NCBI GenBank assembly: GCA_034687125.1
Contig: JAQGBZ010000121.1
Location: forward strand, 100,382-164,381
Length of the DNA: 64,000 bases
Source of the DNA: Neelides folsomi
Taxonomy: Eukaryota; Arthropoda; Collembola; Neelipleona; Neelidae
Direction of reading: 5' to 3'
Each line of letters opens with the position of its first letter. Position 1 is the stretch's first letter. Under the pieces are notes generated by a model that worked only from the letters and a program-made list of their open reading frames with translations, was not told where the DNA came from and did not search any database. The position numbers and the translations under genes are program-made. Shown piece after piece: positions 1 to 17,000 of this stretch.

Positions 1-1602
1 GAGACTGACGATCACATGAAGACAAGTCCAACCAGAGGATTCAACGTCAAAACGGTGCAAACTGACGGAGGATTTCGACTCAACGTTTGGGACGTTGGGG
101 GGCAGCGGAATATTCGCCCCTATTGGACAAATTACCTGGAAAACGCTGATGCTTTGGTAGATACAAATTAACCGACAATTAACCGACAATTAACAAATTT
201 TCAAGTAAACATAATTATCTGTATATGTCACATGTAATAATCTCCATTGCCCATTGGGAGATTCACCCTTATCAAAAAGGAAAGTTTATAAAGGAAGAAC
301 TGCACCTTCAGCAATTCACATTAAATTCATTTATGACCCTTTTTGATATTATTAATGATTTAATAATATAATGAATATCATTATACATATTTACATGTAT
401 GTAACATATATGCTATATTCAGTTATTATTTACCATACCTATATGATTGTGTTTAGTAGTTTGAGAAAATTGCTGACTGACATTGAGTCAAAAGTTTAAC
501 TTTATGGGTTGATTAAATGATTGCACAAGTGAAGATTAAGATAACTCTAGCATTTTGAATTTATTTATTGGATTTATTTATCAATGAGTTGTAAAAATGA
601 TGTAATTATGGCATGTTCCCAGATTTACGTCATCGACAGTGCGGATCGTAAACGGTTGGGCGAAAGCGGCGAGATTCTCTTTGACCTTCTCGAGGACGAG
701 AAGATGAGCGGAGTTCCTTTGGTGGTGTTTGCAAACAAGCAGGACCTCGCCGACGCAGCCACAACGGCCGAAATTGCCCGATCCCTCAACCTCCACACTG
801 TCAGGGACAGAGCATGGCAAATCCAGGGATGTTCGGCTGCTACTGGTGAAGGTGTCAGGGTAAGTTAAATATTACAATTACTATTATAATAAATATCCTA
901 TTATAATTGCATATCCTATACCATATAATTAAAAAGTGCAAGTTGCATGTGAGGAATCCGAGGAAGTCAATTCAATCTATTTTTTATCCAATGAAACAAT
1001 GAGCAATTGAGGATGTGCAGACGAGTTATAAGTCCAATTGAACTATGAGACAACAATCGAACTAATAAAATGGAAAACTGTGCAAATGTACTTTGATGTA
1101 GGAAATATAGTGAAAAAGAAATTTACATTTTCCATATTTGTATTTATATAATCAAATGATGTTCGTTTTGAGTGGACATGTCTTTGTATGTAGATATGTA
1201 TAATACATTGTGGAATTAATCTTATCTGACCAAATTACATTTTTTGAGACTGGGTTAATGAGATTGGGCGAGAGTTCATCCGAACGTGATATTTGTTGAG
1301 TGGTTGGGGCATTCGGCGTGCACATGTTTCCTCACTCCGGTCGCCGGATGAGAACGTGAGAAAGTAAAAGAGAGTTCAAAACTTCAATCACTCAAGATAC
1401 CAAAGAGGAACTAAAATCCCCAATAACCAAAACATGTCAAACTTTGACCTCGGCAATTAAATTAACTAAACAACTCTTTGTACTTTATGACCTCTGAGTT
1501 CTTAGCATTAATAATGGATTGGATGGATTTCTTAGTTGATTTAATGTTTTTTTCTTTCAGGATGGAGTTGAATGGGTGATGAAGTCAATTCGAAAAAAAT
1601 GA
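1..1602 (+). CDS. Arl3: ARL3 small GTPase, 3' part (5' end outside window)
   Basis: Three coding exons are visible: 1-156, 623-859 and 1561-1602 (stop TGA), all with GT-AG junctions and all in phase 0. They give about 139 residues; the N-terminal part with the P-loop lies left of the window. Switch II reads WDVGGQR, the guanine-specificity motif is NKQD, and CSAATGEG is the third base-recognition loop. The stretch [12 protein letters not shown] and the ending [10 protein letters not shown] are characteristic of ARL3 rather than ARF1 or ARL2. ARL3 is an ARF-like GTPase that releases lipidated cargo from UNC119 and PDE6D carriers at the cilium. Identification rests on recalled family sequence and is strong; an ARL3 paralogue cannot be excluded without the N-terminus. 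Confidence 0.93.
157..622 (+). other. ARL3 intron
   Basis: AT-rich intron between GTAGAT and a CCCAG acceptor. A second ARL3 intron runs 860-1560, from GTAAGT to TTTCTTTCAG. I see no embedded gene in either. Confidence 0.85.
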
Positions 1603-1800
1603 TCTTCAATTAATTCGCTTTGCCTTGAATCTCATTATTTACCAACTTACAAGTGACTCGTTTTGTCATTGTTTTGACGAATCTCAACTTTTCTCTCTTT
1701 CTCAACCTTTAGATCTTTTTCATCTTCGTCCGTCGAAAACAAAGGAAAATCTCATATATATGAAAATTATATATATATATATATTATGTGTATGTTAGTA

Positions 1801-1806
1801 AATAAA
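1801..1806 (+). terminator. Polyadenylation signal of ARL3
   Basis: AATAAA about 200 bases after the ARL3 stop codon. It is the first canonical hexamer seen on the plus strand there. Confidence 0.5.
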
Positions 1807-3031
1807 TAATATTTTGCTCCGTTTGAAAGAATATTAAAGATGATGTGACCTTTGATTTCTCTCATTGATTTGTGGAAATGCAGTTGATCTGTATTGAAGG
1901 ACTGTGGAACAAGTGGTTGTTCAATTTATTGTACTACTTTCAATCTCCCCTCGTTTAATTATCATTTAAATGAGGAATCATCATCATCTGTCCCAATTCC
2001 CGAAGCTCTGCTCAAATCTTATAGCTAATAAACCTACAACAATTAAATAGTTAAACCCAAACTTTACTGTGGCTACAAAACTTCTTTGGTGGTCGGGTTT
2101 AATTTGCATTAACGTATGAGTTAGGATTAATCTTCACTAGTTGAATCTTTGATCGGTATAATGTCTTATTAGTTGAATTTGTGATTAGGTGAATGGATGA
2201 ATCTTTGATTAGTTGAGTATCGTCGATGTTAGTTAAATTGTGATTAGTTAAATCTATGATTGGTTAGGGCTGAGGTTGTAAGAACGATTAGTTGGTTTTG
2301 CCATATAAGTAATTTATCCATTTCTTTGTTTCATGATCGGCCTTTTGAACATGAGATGAACATGAAGACCTTGACGGACTTTTAAACTCTCTTTTATCAC
2401 CACTTGTATTAATTTATCCCGACTAATGCTCCACTTTTTTAAAAAGATCTTTCGAAGGAATCCATTCCATACATATGAAATCAAACATATCAGATATAAA
2501 CATGCGACTTTATACATGCAGATATTTTTATCGTATAAATAATATACCCTTGCCATGTTTTGATCAACTATTTTATATATGGAAATATTTGAGCAGATAT
2601 TTCAATCATGAACGATATAAAGATATGACCACTTTTCAACCAGTTCCATATTGAAGGCATTTGACACAAAGGACAAGAAGCCCAATTGATCCCATCCACC
2701 ACTGAATTCACATTTACATAAATTATCGGATCTAATTTGAATAATATCGACTATGATTTATTTATTCATATATTAAATGAATGAGTTTAAGTTTGATTCA
2801 ATAATTGAATTTATTGTTTCGCCCCACAAAGATCACACTACAAAATAGGGAAGAATGGTGAACAAAGCATTTAATATGAAATCTAACTAATAATGGTTAT
2901 TTTACAACTCCTGTCTGCATTTAATTAAGGGTGAGTGGGATTGGTTGAGGGGTTTTATGATTAACATCAAAGTTAACCAGACGTTGGATGATTTAATTGT
3001 GAGGGTCGTTGGGGGAGTGAGTCGAGGGCGC

Positions 3032-3109
3032 ATGAGCAGCCTTGAAATCTCGTGTTTGTCATTCCGCAGACTGCGCTGCTTGGTTGGGTCGTTGGGTCGT
3101 TGGGGATGA
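3032..3109 (+). promoter_or_regulatory. Possible upstream ORF in the GPAT leader
   Basis: An ATG at 3032 opens a 25-codon frame that ends in TGA at 3107-3109, 31 bases before the predicted GPAT start. If it lies in the mature leader it could dampen translation. A CGCAG at about 3065-3069 could instead be a splice acceptor that removes it. Confidence 0.3.
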
Positions 3110-3140
3110 CGAGTCCGACGTGAACGACGTGAAACCGCCG

Positions 3141-5930
3141 ATGGCCGTGTTCGAATCCATCTTCATCCTCCTCCTCCTTGTGCCCTTCGCCCTCTCCCTG
3201 GTCCTCGCCGTCTTCCTCATCTCCTCCCTTGGGAAGTCGTTGGGGCTGAGGAAGAGATACGTCCAATGTCTCCTATTCATCTTTGAGGTAATTAAACCAT
3301 TGTCATCTCTTTTTTTAATCACCATCATTCAATATTTGATTTCATCATGTACGGAGTTTTGTTGTTTGGGCAGTATGGGCGGGAGCGGATCGAGAGGGCT
3401 CAGAAGAAACAGGCCAAATACTCAGAAGAGGAAGATTTTGACACTGGCCCTGTCTACATCGACTCAGACGACGAGGACGAGTTGGGCGAGGACGCCAATG
3501 GGAATCGGAGCCAGGAAAAGTCCACGTGTGCCTCGGAGAAACAAACTCCGCTCAACGGTCTCACCGAGTCTCAATCTCAACTCTTAACCCCGGTAAATCA
3601 ATTTTATCTAAAAATGACTCAGACCTCATTTATCACAGTTGTCAATTGAGTGGAATCTAATTTATATAATTGGTTCATTTTACAATTTTGTTAAAACCTT
3701 CCATTTCCTATACTTTACCTACACAAATAATCCTCTTCAGTAAATTTCCCATTCCCAACTAGGTATGTATTATTCAGAATTGAGAGATAGATATTCAGTA
3801 GCTAATTCAAGTTGATTTTAAACCACTTGCATTTAAATTTTTATCGTCCATTTGACTCTTTATCTTATTAATCTCTTGGAGAATTAAAATATTCGTCCAT
3901 TGTGGATGAAGATAACTCTCGTTGAAATGATTGATATGATAACGAACAATTTGAGCAAAAACTTCTTTTCTACTCAAACGAGAATTTAATTTTCAATGCA
4001 ACAACTTTCAATTGAATATTCTTTATTATTAAATCCCTGAAAATGGAATTTGAATTCTGATTAATTAAATTAATTATAATTGACAATTAGTCAAATTATT
4101 CTTTGATGGCCAAATGAATAATTGGATCAGTATTTAATGATTAGCATAACATAATATTTCTAAATGAAATTTGTTCGCAGTCTTCTCAGGACTCCAATGG
4201 ACTCAAGAAGGAAAAAACATTCGACCTCGCCGACACATTTCAATTTATTAAATGTGGAATCGAAGCGATCGTTGAAGATCAGGTCACTCAGCGATTCGTC
4301 GCAGAAGAACTAAAGGTCCGTCCAATGTTGTGTGGAATTTAATTTAACACCTCAACCTGATTGATTCTGATTGAGCTTGAATGAGCATTGGAGATCTGAT
4401 CAGATTATCTTTTTTTAGTCTTGGAACATGCTGACTCGGACCAATCGCCATTATGAATTCGTGTCTTGGAGACTTTCTTTCATTTGGGTGGTGGGATTCT
4501 TCGTTCGCTATTTCCTCATGTTGCCTTTCAGAGTTACCATTTGTTTCCTCGGGGTGAGAATTGAATATAATATTCATTTGTTAATTACAATTACTTTTGG
4601 AATTACCAACCTGACGGAATCTTAATGGATCAATAAATTAATGGATTTTTCATAGGTCCTGTGTTTAATTATGTCTACTGCCTTGGTTGGGCTTATTCCC
4701 AAATATTACAAGAATCTTCGGAAAAAGCTTTACAATTTCGCGGCTCTGCAGTCTTTCGGAGTTCTTTCTTGGTCCATTTGTGCCATAATTGAATATCACG
4801 ATTTAGAAAACAGACCTGGCGGTAATTTGATACAATCAATCTGTTGGTGGATTTATCTCCAATTCAACACATTTGTTCCTGACTATTAATTATGATCGTG
4901 GAAAGATTTCCCTCAATTGTTGGCCATGGATTTGAGAAATGATTCCAAATTTGTTTGCAGGACGTGTTTTGAGCGAAGATAATTCGATAAGAAAAGGAGG
5001 TGAAGGCGGAGGTGGAATTTGTGTAGCAAATCACACTTCCCCAATTGACGTCCTCGTCTTAGCAGTTGACAAGTCTTATGCCATGGTAAGTCCCATTGAT
5101 TATTTTCTTGATATTTCATCATTCCTAATTTATTCCCTTTATGTTGTAAATTTATGTCTCGAATTTTTAGATTGGTCAAAACCATGGAGGATTTTTGGGT
5201 GTTTTGCAAAGAGCCTTGGCGAGGGCATCCTCCCATATTTGGTTTGAACGATCGGAGATGAAAGACCGAGAAGCAGTGACGAGAAGGTAAAAATATTTAA
5301 CAACTTGTTTATGTGTATTTATTAAATCCACCTGAGTTTATTTAATTAATAAGCGATTGAGTTAATTTTTGATTTTCTATTATAACAGATTGAAGGAACA
5401 CGTGGAGGACAGTTCCAAATTACCTATCCTCATTTTCCCTGAAGGGACTTGCATCAACAACAGCGCCGTGATGCAATTCAAAAAAGGGTCATTTGAAGTG
5501 GGAGGGATTATTTATCCCGTTGCCATCAAGTACGATCCGAGATTCGGAGATCCGTTTTGGGACTCGAGCCAATATTCGATGCTCCAGTACCTTTACATGA
5601 TGATGACCTCTTGGGCCATCGTTTGTGACGTCTGGTACTTGCCTGCCATGACACGCAAGCCCGATGAGACTGCCGTGGACTTTGCCAATCGGGTAAATTC
5701 AAATTCAAAATAATACTAATATCTTTTCAACTTATTTAATTCTTAATTTAATTCTATTTATTAAATTTAATTTGTTTTAATAAAATTAGGTGAAGTCTGA
5801 GATTGCAAAGAAAGGGGGGCTAGTCGACTTGGACTGGGATGGTCAGCTGAAAAGGGCCCCGGCCAAAAGAGAGTGGAAGGAGAAGCAGCAGCTCGAGTAT
5901 TCAAGAAAATTCTCTGCTTCCACCAACTAA
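3141..5930 (+). CDS. Gpat4: Glycerol-3-phosphate acyltransferase 3/4 (ER, AGPAT6/9 family)
   Basis: Nine exons: 3141-3287, 3374-3592, 4181-4315, 4419-4553, 4656-4821, 4961-5085, 5171-5286, 5389-5692, 5790-5930. They make 495 residues; the mammalian enzymes are about 435-456. It acylates glycerol-3-phosphate to lysophosphatidate at the ER, the first step of glycerolipid and triacylglycerol synthesis. The N-terminus is a hydrophobic helix (about 5-30). An acidic Ser/Asp/Glu-rich linker (SDDEDELGED) follows, then membrane segments around 180-245. Acyltransferase motif I is NHTSPID (H292, D297), motif II lies in GGFLGVLQRAL, motif III is FPEGTC (364-369) and motif IV is YPVAIKYDP. A Gly-rich stretch directly precedes motif I. 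The start is the first Met of the hydrophobic helix. Whether it matches GPAT3 or GPAT4 is not resolved, because invertebrates often have one co-orthologue. Confidence 0.93.
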
Positions 5931-5968
5931 ACACGGAAGCCTTCCAATATTTATCTACACATATCGAC

Positions 5969-5974
5969 AATAAA
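5969..5974 (+). terminator. Polyadenylation signal of the GPAT gene
   Basis: AATAAA 39 bases after the stop codon. The 3' end is convergent with the transferrin gene. Confidence 0.6.
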
Positions 5975-6031
5975 AAAAACAATTGCTATTTTCAACAATG
6001 ACTAAAATATAAATCATTGATCATAAATCAT

Positions 6032-6037
6032 TTTATT
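6032..6037 (-). terminator. Polyadenylation signal of the transferrin gene
   Basis: TTTATT on the plus strand reads AATAAA on the minus strand, about 225 bases after the transferrin stop. The two convergent 3'UTRs share only about 330 bases. Confidence 0.5.
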
Positions 6038-6261
6038 GGCTGGGAAGAAAGATGAATACAAAATGAAGTGGACGGAGTCATTCACAATTCACAACACATT
6101 CAAATGAAGAGATTCAATATTGGTCAAAAGTTTGCAATGTGCAAATTGTGGTTCATATAAAAGAATAGGTATAAAAATGCCCATGAGGGCAATATTAAGT
6201 ATATTTTAAATATATGTGTCTTTTACAATGGAATGTAATAATTAATTAAATTAAAGAATAT

Positions 6262-10189
<3,928 letters not shown>

Positions 10190-11053
10190 AACTATTATTG
10201 TGATGTCAATTGGACGGAATGTAAATGTTAAGCCACCGGGTTCACTTCACCAATCACTTTTTTTTATCAAACCATCTGAACAGAGTCAAATGACAATTTG
10301 GTTGACTGGACCCAAAATGTTATTGAATCTCTACAAAGAATCACATGGTTATTAACTAATTGTGATTGAGTGAGTTGAACATCGGCGAGAAGGCGGTTGA
10401 TTGAGCTGAGGATGACACCACCCCAGGTAAAGACAGGTGAAGCATCCCAACAAGTGGAAGAACTACGCCTCCTATGATACAACTCATATCCCAAAGGAGT
10501 ATTCCAAACAGCCCATCCCTTCCACCCCAAACCATTTAAATCACAATTAAACCAACTCGCCTAAAATCCCCAAATCATGACCATAATCTTCGTCAATTCA
10601 TTCATGATCAAGAAGATGATAATGGATTGTCCAATGTATCCAATTGCCAATTCCTGAACGAGGGCGAGATTGGGTGGGAAAGTTTGGAGTTGGGGTGAAA
10701 TGAGAAATTGGCGGGATAGGCCGAACCCATTTAACAATATAGGATTCACAGTGGAAATATATAGTTTTATATATCCCATAGGAATTGTATATATTTTCCA
10801 TTATATGGTATGTTTTGTATGAATCATACCAGGATCTGTAAGTGATATATACTTGATATATGGTTTGTTTGGAGTATAGGAGAGAGCATATTGGGTGTAT
10901 CTGAGAACTCCGCGCTCTACTTTTGACTCACCAGACTGCGTGAAGTGACAGACGGACTCTCCCAACACCCATCAGTCCAGACATCAAGGTGGAACACACT
11001 TGAACTCACCTGGACACCTGCCCCGATCCTAGCTCATTAGGAGTTAATTGGAG
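10190..11053. promoter_or_regulatory. Divergent promoter region between transferrin (-) and RhoGAP (+)
   Basis: About 860 bases separate the transferrin start codon from the RhoGAP start codon on opposite strands. The right part (about 10900-11053) is less AT-rich and probably holds the RhoGAP leader. No gene seen. Confidence 0.5.
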
Positions 11054-14000
11054 ATGAGTCCAGCGGAGATACACCCAGCCAAGGCTCGTAAGTCCCTCCC
11101 AAAATAATTAATCCTCTCCTTGACCCATCCTGAGTCAAAATGGAAAAATGGATCTAATTGGGTTCATTTCCACCTTCGGACCAAATGGGAAGCAATGTTA
11201 AGAATTATTCCTCATTTACTTTTCTACTCATTTTCACTCTGAGGAATTTGGGTCATTTGGGGAACAATTATTGGTTTTAGTTCTGAAATGGGTAATTCTT
11301 TTCTTTCGGGGTTTTAGAGTCCATTTTGGTTTTTGGTGAGTGAATCGGACCATTTGGACACCTTTGTTGGACATTGGGAAATTGGTAATTCCGATCAACC
11401 TTGTGTTGACCTACAATCGTGGGCTTTGGAGATGATTCATTCACCTTAATATTAATTTTGACCATTAATTGAAGTCATTGGATTGATGACTCAATTCTGG
11501 CTACCTAAAATTGTTCAATCGTTTGAATCAAACAATTATTCCTCCTTTTATTGTTGTGCAAAAATTTAACTGCTCGTTGATTCATGTGATATTTATTTGC
11601 CTCGATATTAAGGTTGGTTGAGGAAGAATAAATAAACTTTACAAGCGATTAAAATTTCATGGTTATCTTTCCACATGAGTGACAATATTTTATTGGTTCA
11701 ATCCCAGGTTAATAATCATTTAATCATTTTATGAATTGCAAGTTGTTAATTTTGTTAATTCCTTCCAGTTGATTCCTTATGAGAGATTTGGATGCTGACG
11801 AGGGATCTCGTCGACGGAGAAATCCTTTTCAACTGAAGGGTGGAGGTCTCTTCACCCTATGGATAATAGCATAGAAGTTCTCTTTGGAAGGTATTTAAAG
11901 TTTGATATTTATTTATTTATTAAATTGTTCCCTTGCTTCAAAACCCATTGAAGGTTCAGTTTTAGGAGTTATTATTATTATTATTCTGTTTATGTTGATT
12001 CAACTTGACTACACGTGTAAAATATTATCCTTTATCATTCCGGTATTGTTAAAGAGATATCATGTGTCAATTACACGAATGTAAATAAATCAATCTCGGC
12101 AGATTAAATTTAATTGACTCCTGTTTATTAGGTTTAATCATGTGAGAATATTAAACCCAAACTAATATGGAGATTTTAGTGGACTGTTTAAGATTGAATT
12201 AAAATAAATATAATTTAACAATCTTTGTTATTCCAGGAGTAACGGTGGCGGTCGTATAATGTCGACTTGGGCTCAAAGGATGCATCGAAGGGCAGCGACG
12301 TTGGGAACTGTCGTCGTCACCTCTTGTGGTCATCCTTCTTCCCCTTACCCACGCCGAATTGAAAAGTGAGTCAAACTCCGATGAAATAAATATATTCATA
12401 CCCATCAATTACGTTACTTAAATATAATTAGTTTAATGAGTGTCTAATAATGGGAATATGGTCAATAATAATTGTTAATAATAATTAGACGTAGCTTTCA
12501 TATTTTAGTTTCGAAAATAATTTTATTATTTTATACAAGTTCAACATTTAACATAATTGGGCAAATGTTCTTTTGGGGATTTAAATTCTAAATATTTGTT
12601 ACTTTCTTGGGTAGTTTTATTCGCATCCAAAATATGGAATTAATTGCCAAGTGGTAAATGCCAATTGCTTGGTTCAATTTGGCAAACCGCGAGCGATTTG
12701 GTTATATGAAACGGACACATGGTGAAGTTAAGTTATAGTGTGCATGTATCTAAATATATTTTAATGGTTTTTCTCTATGCCTATTTATTATTTTCATATA
12801 TTTTCTTAGTAATGATAATTAAAATTGGTTTTTAGCAATTGAGCCTTCACATGGTTAAAGGAATGACATGTTTTCCATTTCATAGTTGTCATAATTAGCT
12901 CATGTTTGAACACATCCGTCCTTAAATTATTCTTAGCTGGATATGGATACAATAATGGAAATGATAACATGACCAATGTGGTTTCTTCATGAGGTTTACA
13001 AATATTTCCCATATACATTTAATAGCATCTTATTTATTTTCATTCTTTATATGTACTTTTATGTATTTACATTTTATTCTTTACTAATCTTTATCATATA
13101 GATATATTTAATATTTTTATATTACACAAGATAGCTATCTACATGTTTAATATAATGAACATATTTTTATTTGTTTTTATATCATAATATTAATATTGCT
13201 GTATTTAATGCATTATTATTTTAATATTCATTTGCCATTTTGTTTGGTTAGGTTGTGTTGGATTTTGTAGTTTTCTCTCATTTTAATTTCCAAAGCACTT
13301 GGGCTTTTTCAAAAATGAAAATTGAGTTTTTAAAAGCCTGAAAAATGTTTTTCCAATAAAAAGTTATTTGTTGGGGAAGTTGATAGGAGAGGGAATGAAT
13401 TATTAATTTTGACTCGAGTGCATTGGTTTATTTTTCCGAGTGTGTTGGCGGGGATTTGTCGGAATAAAATAATTGGGTGGCGGAGACGGTCCAGGAGCTT
13501 CCGAGTAATGATCGGATAGAGAACCGAGTTGTCGGGGTCGGAGGAACGCAGTCGACTGCCGACAACACATTCATCAACATCTTTTCAAATCACTCCATCT
13601 CTCACCTTGACAAACATTTACATATAGATACAAACACCTTCTTGGCTCAACTCAGAGACCATTTTATTTCATTGGAATATTAATTGGATTTCAATTCAAC
13701 ATTCAATTATTATTATTTATTATATTATTCTAATTGACATTTTTTGATTTTATTAATTTTTCCCGATTTCCATTTTATGAAAGGGCTGAAGTAATAAAAC
13801 AAATAATTTCATGTAAATTGATCTTCAATGAATAAATCCAGGAATTAATTATCGTTAGTTAATTGTCTAATCTCCTATTTGTAAAAACTTTGGGAATTTG
13901 GAAGGATTCGAGTGTCTCATCTTTCCCTCTCTTCCTTAACTCACAAAGGTTTGAACAACAAGAAGATCCTTTTCAATTTATTATCGCCAATTAAACTAAT

Positions 14001-17000
14001 TTGAATCGGAGTCGTCAGCCGAAGTATTTGGATTCACAGAAGGATGGAAAACATTTGGAAGTTCCATTCGCGTGTTGAAGGGTTTTGTGAGAAAAAGTTC
14101 CACATCAAACTTCCGAACTTGGTCCGAGTGGAAGTGGAACAGTAAGTGGAACTTATTTCTAAATTATTCTCAATCTTGACAAAGAGGATTAAAACAAAAG
14201 GACTATTATTATTATTTTATATATATACAATATGATTAATATTTCACATAATTTTTAATTATTTTCCCCATGGAATTTCGGAAAACTCAAAAGTTTGAAT
14301 TTTCCTTTCTTCAACAACGAACGAAAAGTAGTGAAAGGATCTTGAAATCCTAAATAAGATTAACTTGGTCAACCTGGTTAGACCAATGAATATCAACCAA
14401 TATAATTTGTAATGTAAAAAAAGGTGGAGGATGATTAAATGTCCATCTCTTAATTTTGGTCCCATTATGACGTTGGGTTGCCAAGATTTCTTTGATTTAT
14501 GAGGCCGGAGGGCTATTTTGATCACATCAACTCCCGAGGTGCATCCCGACAGGTGTTGGGATATTTCAACCGATTGAGTCATCAGCGTATCCCCAGCGTC
14601 CCTGGGTTATCTGGAAATTGATTGTGGTGGTGGGGGAAGGAGATTTGGTCCCTCGTGAGTGTCCTCACTCTTTGCCTCTTTATTCCCGGAGGGGCCGTCG
14701 AGGCAGAGAGTTGTTGAGGATGCCTCCGCAGGACCTCAACACCAATTTGTATCTTTGTGACTGTGGAAGTGGGATTTTTAATCCGGCCGCTGGAAAATAT
14801 CAAATTTCAAGGTGGGCCAAAATATATATTTGAATAATTAATCAACATCTCCTTTGGGGCGGAACTCAATGGTTTGGAATTGGAAGAATCAGAGGAATTC
14901 CTACTTCATCTTTCTCCATCATTTACATTTTGAACCATTTTCATCTATTTTAGTTTCCATTTTTAATAGCGTTTTTAATAAAGGTTTTATTAACATTTTT
15001 ATTAATATTTTTCACCATTGCAAGGGGAGATTTGTCAAATGTTGACTTTTGATTAATTTTACCCTTGGTCTTTAAACCAAATAGATATTTGTTCATGAAT
15101 GAAATGGATTGATCATTCATATGCGTCTATCTTCCCAAACCCAGATTATGTAATTATATGTATACTAATAAACTACTAACATGCTTAAATAGGTATGGTG
15201 TAACATTGTGCATTCATTTACTAAATAAATATATTATCTTCAGCTATAAATATATTGGAAGCATTGAACATCTCCATATATTAACTGTTAATGTTGTGTG
15301 TCTATAAAATAATATTTATTATTTTATTCTACATTGTTTTCAGTACTTGTAGAGAGATAAACGACAATTTATAGATAAATACTTTGAAAATAAAAGTTTT
15401 ATCACTCACATTGACCAACTGATTTTTGGTTATCTTTATTGTTATAAGCCCTTCATAAATGAAATTTTGGGAATATATTGGAAATGTTATTTAGGTATAC
15501 AATGCATAAATAAATGCATTTTTGTAATAATTTGATTTTCTCCATTTGTACTAATTCACTTGTTTTTTTTTCAGAGTTAAATTTGGTGTACCTCTCCTTG
15601 AAGTATGCAAGAACGACATTCCAGGACCTTTACTGGTAAGGCATTAATTAGTTAATTACTAATTGGCATTCAACTAATGTAACATTTTTCATCATTTCGG
15701 ATCTTTCACTTTTTCATCTCTGAATTGAATGTGTTTTAATTTCCAAATGGAGGAATTTGAATATTTTTCAATATTTTGTTGATAAATGGATGGAGGTGTT
15801 TGAGAGGGGAAAGAATGCGCCCAAAATAAACTTTCATGTCTTTGGCATTTCACTTTGGTGGTCGGAGGAGTGTGGCTGAAAAAGGATAAAAACCCCTTTG
15901 TGGATCTTCCATGGATCTCTTTGGGAGCTATCTTGGGCCCATAGGGTGGCACACGTGGCCGTCACCCCTCCCACCCTTCTCCATTCATCACAATCAGCTC
16001 AGGTGGATCATCCACAATAACATAATTCACATTTAAAATTGAAATAATATACTTCAATAGTTATGTCATAGTTTGGATTTTGAACGGCAATCGACTTATG
16101 GTTGAAAAACGGGCGGGAAAGACCAGAATTTAAAAAACCCTAGAAACCCTTAAACATAAAAATAATTTTTATGTTTTAAGATCCAAATTCATATATTATA
16201 TTTTTGTATATTCTATTTATTATAATTTATATAATGCGGTTATAAAGAGTTAAATTTAACTATGTGATGAGTTTTATTTTAGATTTAACAATTTTTAAAA
16301 CTCTCATGTGTCTGATAAAAATTGACCCATTTCTCCTCACATGTGCGGAGTTTATTAAAAGCAAGTGACACGCGGAAGGTCTGAGATTCCAATTGTCTAT
16401 TTCTTCCGTTCTATTCTTACTTTGAGTGAGGAATTTACCCAAACGGGTTTGAGTGTGGGAGTGTGGGAAAAGAAAAATATACCGATCTTTTCCCAATCCC
16501 TCCCGAAATCACACTTCACTTCATATATATCACTTTAAAGATATATAAATGAAATTAAATTGACATACTTGCATTACAAATAGTTTTAATTTACATTTTC
16601 CAACCCCTTATTCTTTTTATCCATTTCTATTTTGGTAGATTAAATAGTACAATGTATTTTAATGTATTAAATGTATCAGACGGAGATTTGAATTGGAAAA
16701 GATTTTAATTTCTTTCTTTTGATCGCAAACAATGAAGTTTCTGCTTCATGTCTGAGATGAAATTAATATTCACTTGATCAACTCCTTTTGTACTTTTTTG
16801 ACGAGGTGGGGAGAAAAGTTAGATACGATTAAGTACGTTCATTCTTCAAGGGATTCGCATTTGATCAATTGTAGGTCCAGGACAATTTTTATGTGAAATG
16901 TATTTTTTATTATTATTTGTAATTGGATATTTATGTATGTACTATGTACTTTTATCATTGTATGGCTACTACATAATGTTATTATTATGCAATTTGGATT

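Larger units (their letters stand above)
1603..3140. other. ARL3 3'UTR and intergenic DNA
   Basis: Holds the ARL3 3'UTR, with an AATAAA hexamer at 1801-1806 just after a short AT dinucleotide run (about 1766-1786), then AT-rich spacer. A GC-richer block from about 2990 is the probable leader of the next gene and contains a short upstream ORF at 3032-3109. No convincing gene otherwise. Confidence 0.7.

Noticed and set aside
10267-10530. Minus-strand frame of 87 residues upstream of transferrin
   Set aside because: No acceptor or donor links it to the transferrin start, and no domain was seen; read as promoter DNA.
14259-14582. Minus-strand frame of 107 residues in the RhoGAP region
   Set aside because: Overlaps a supported plus-strand exon and intron and lacks any motif.
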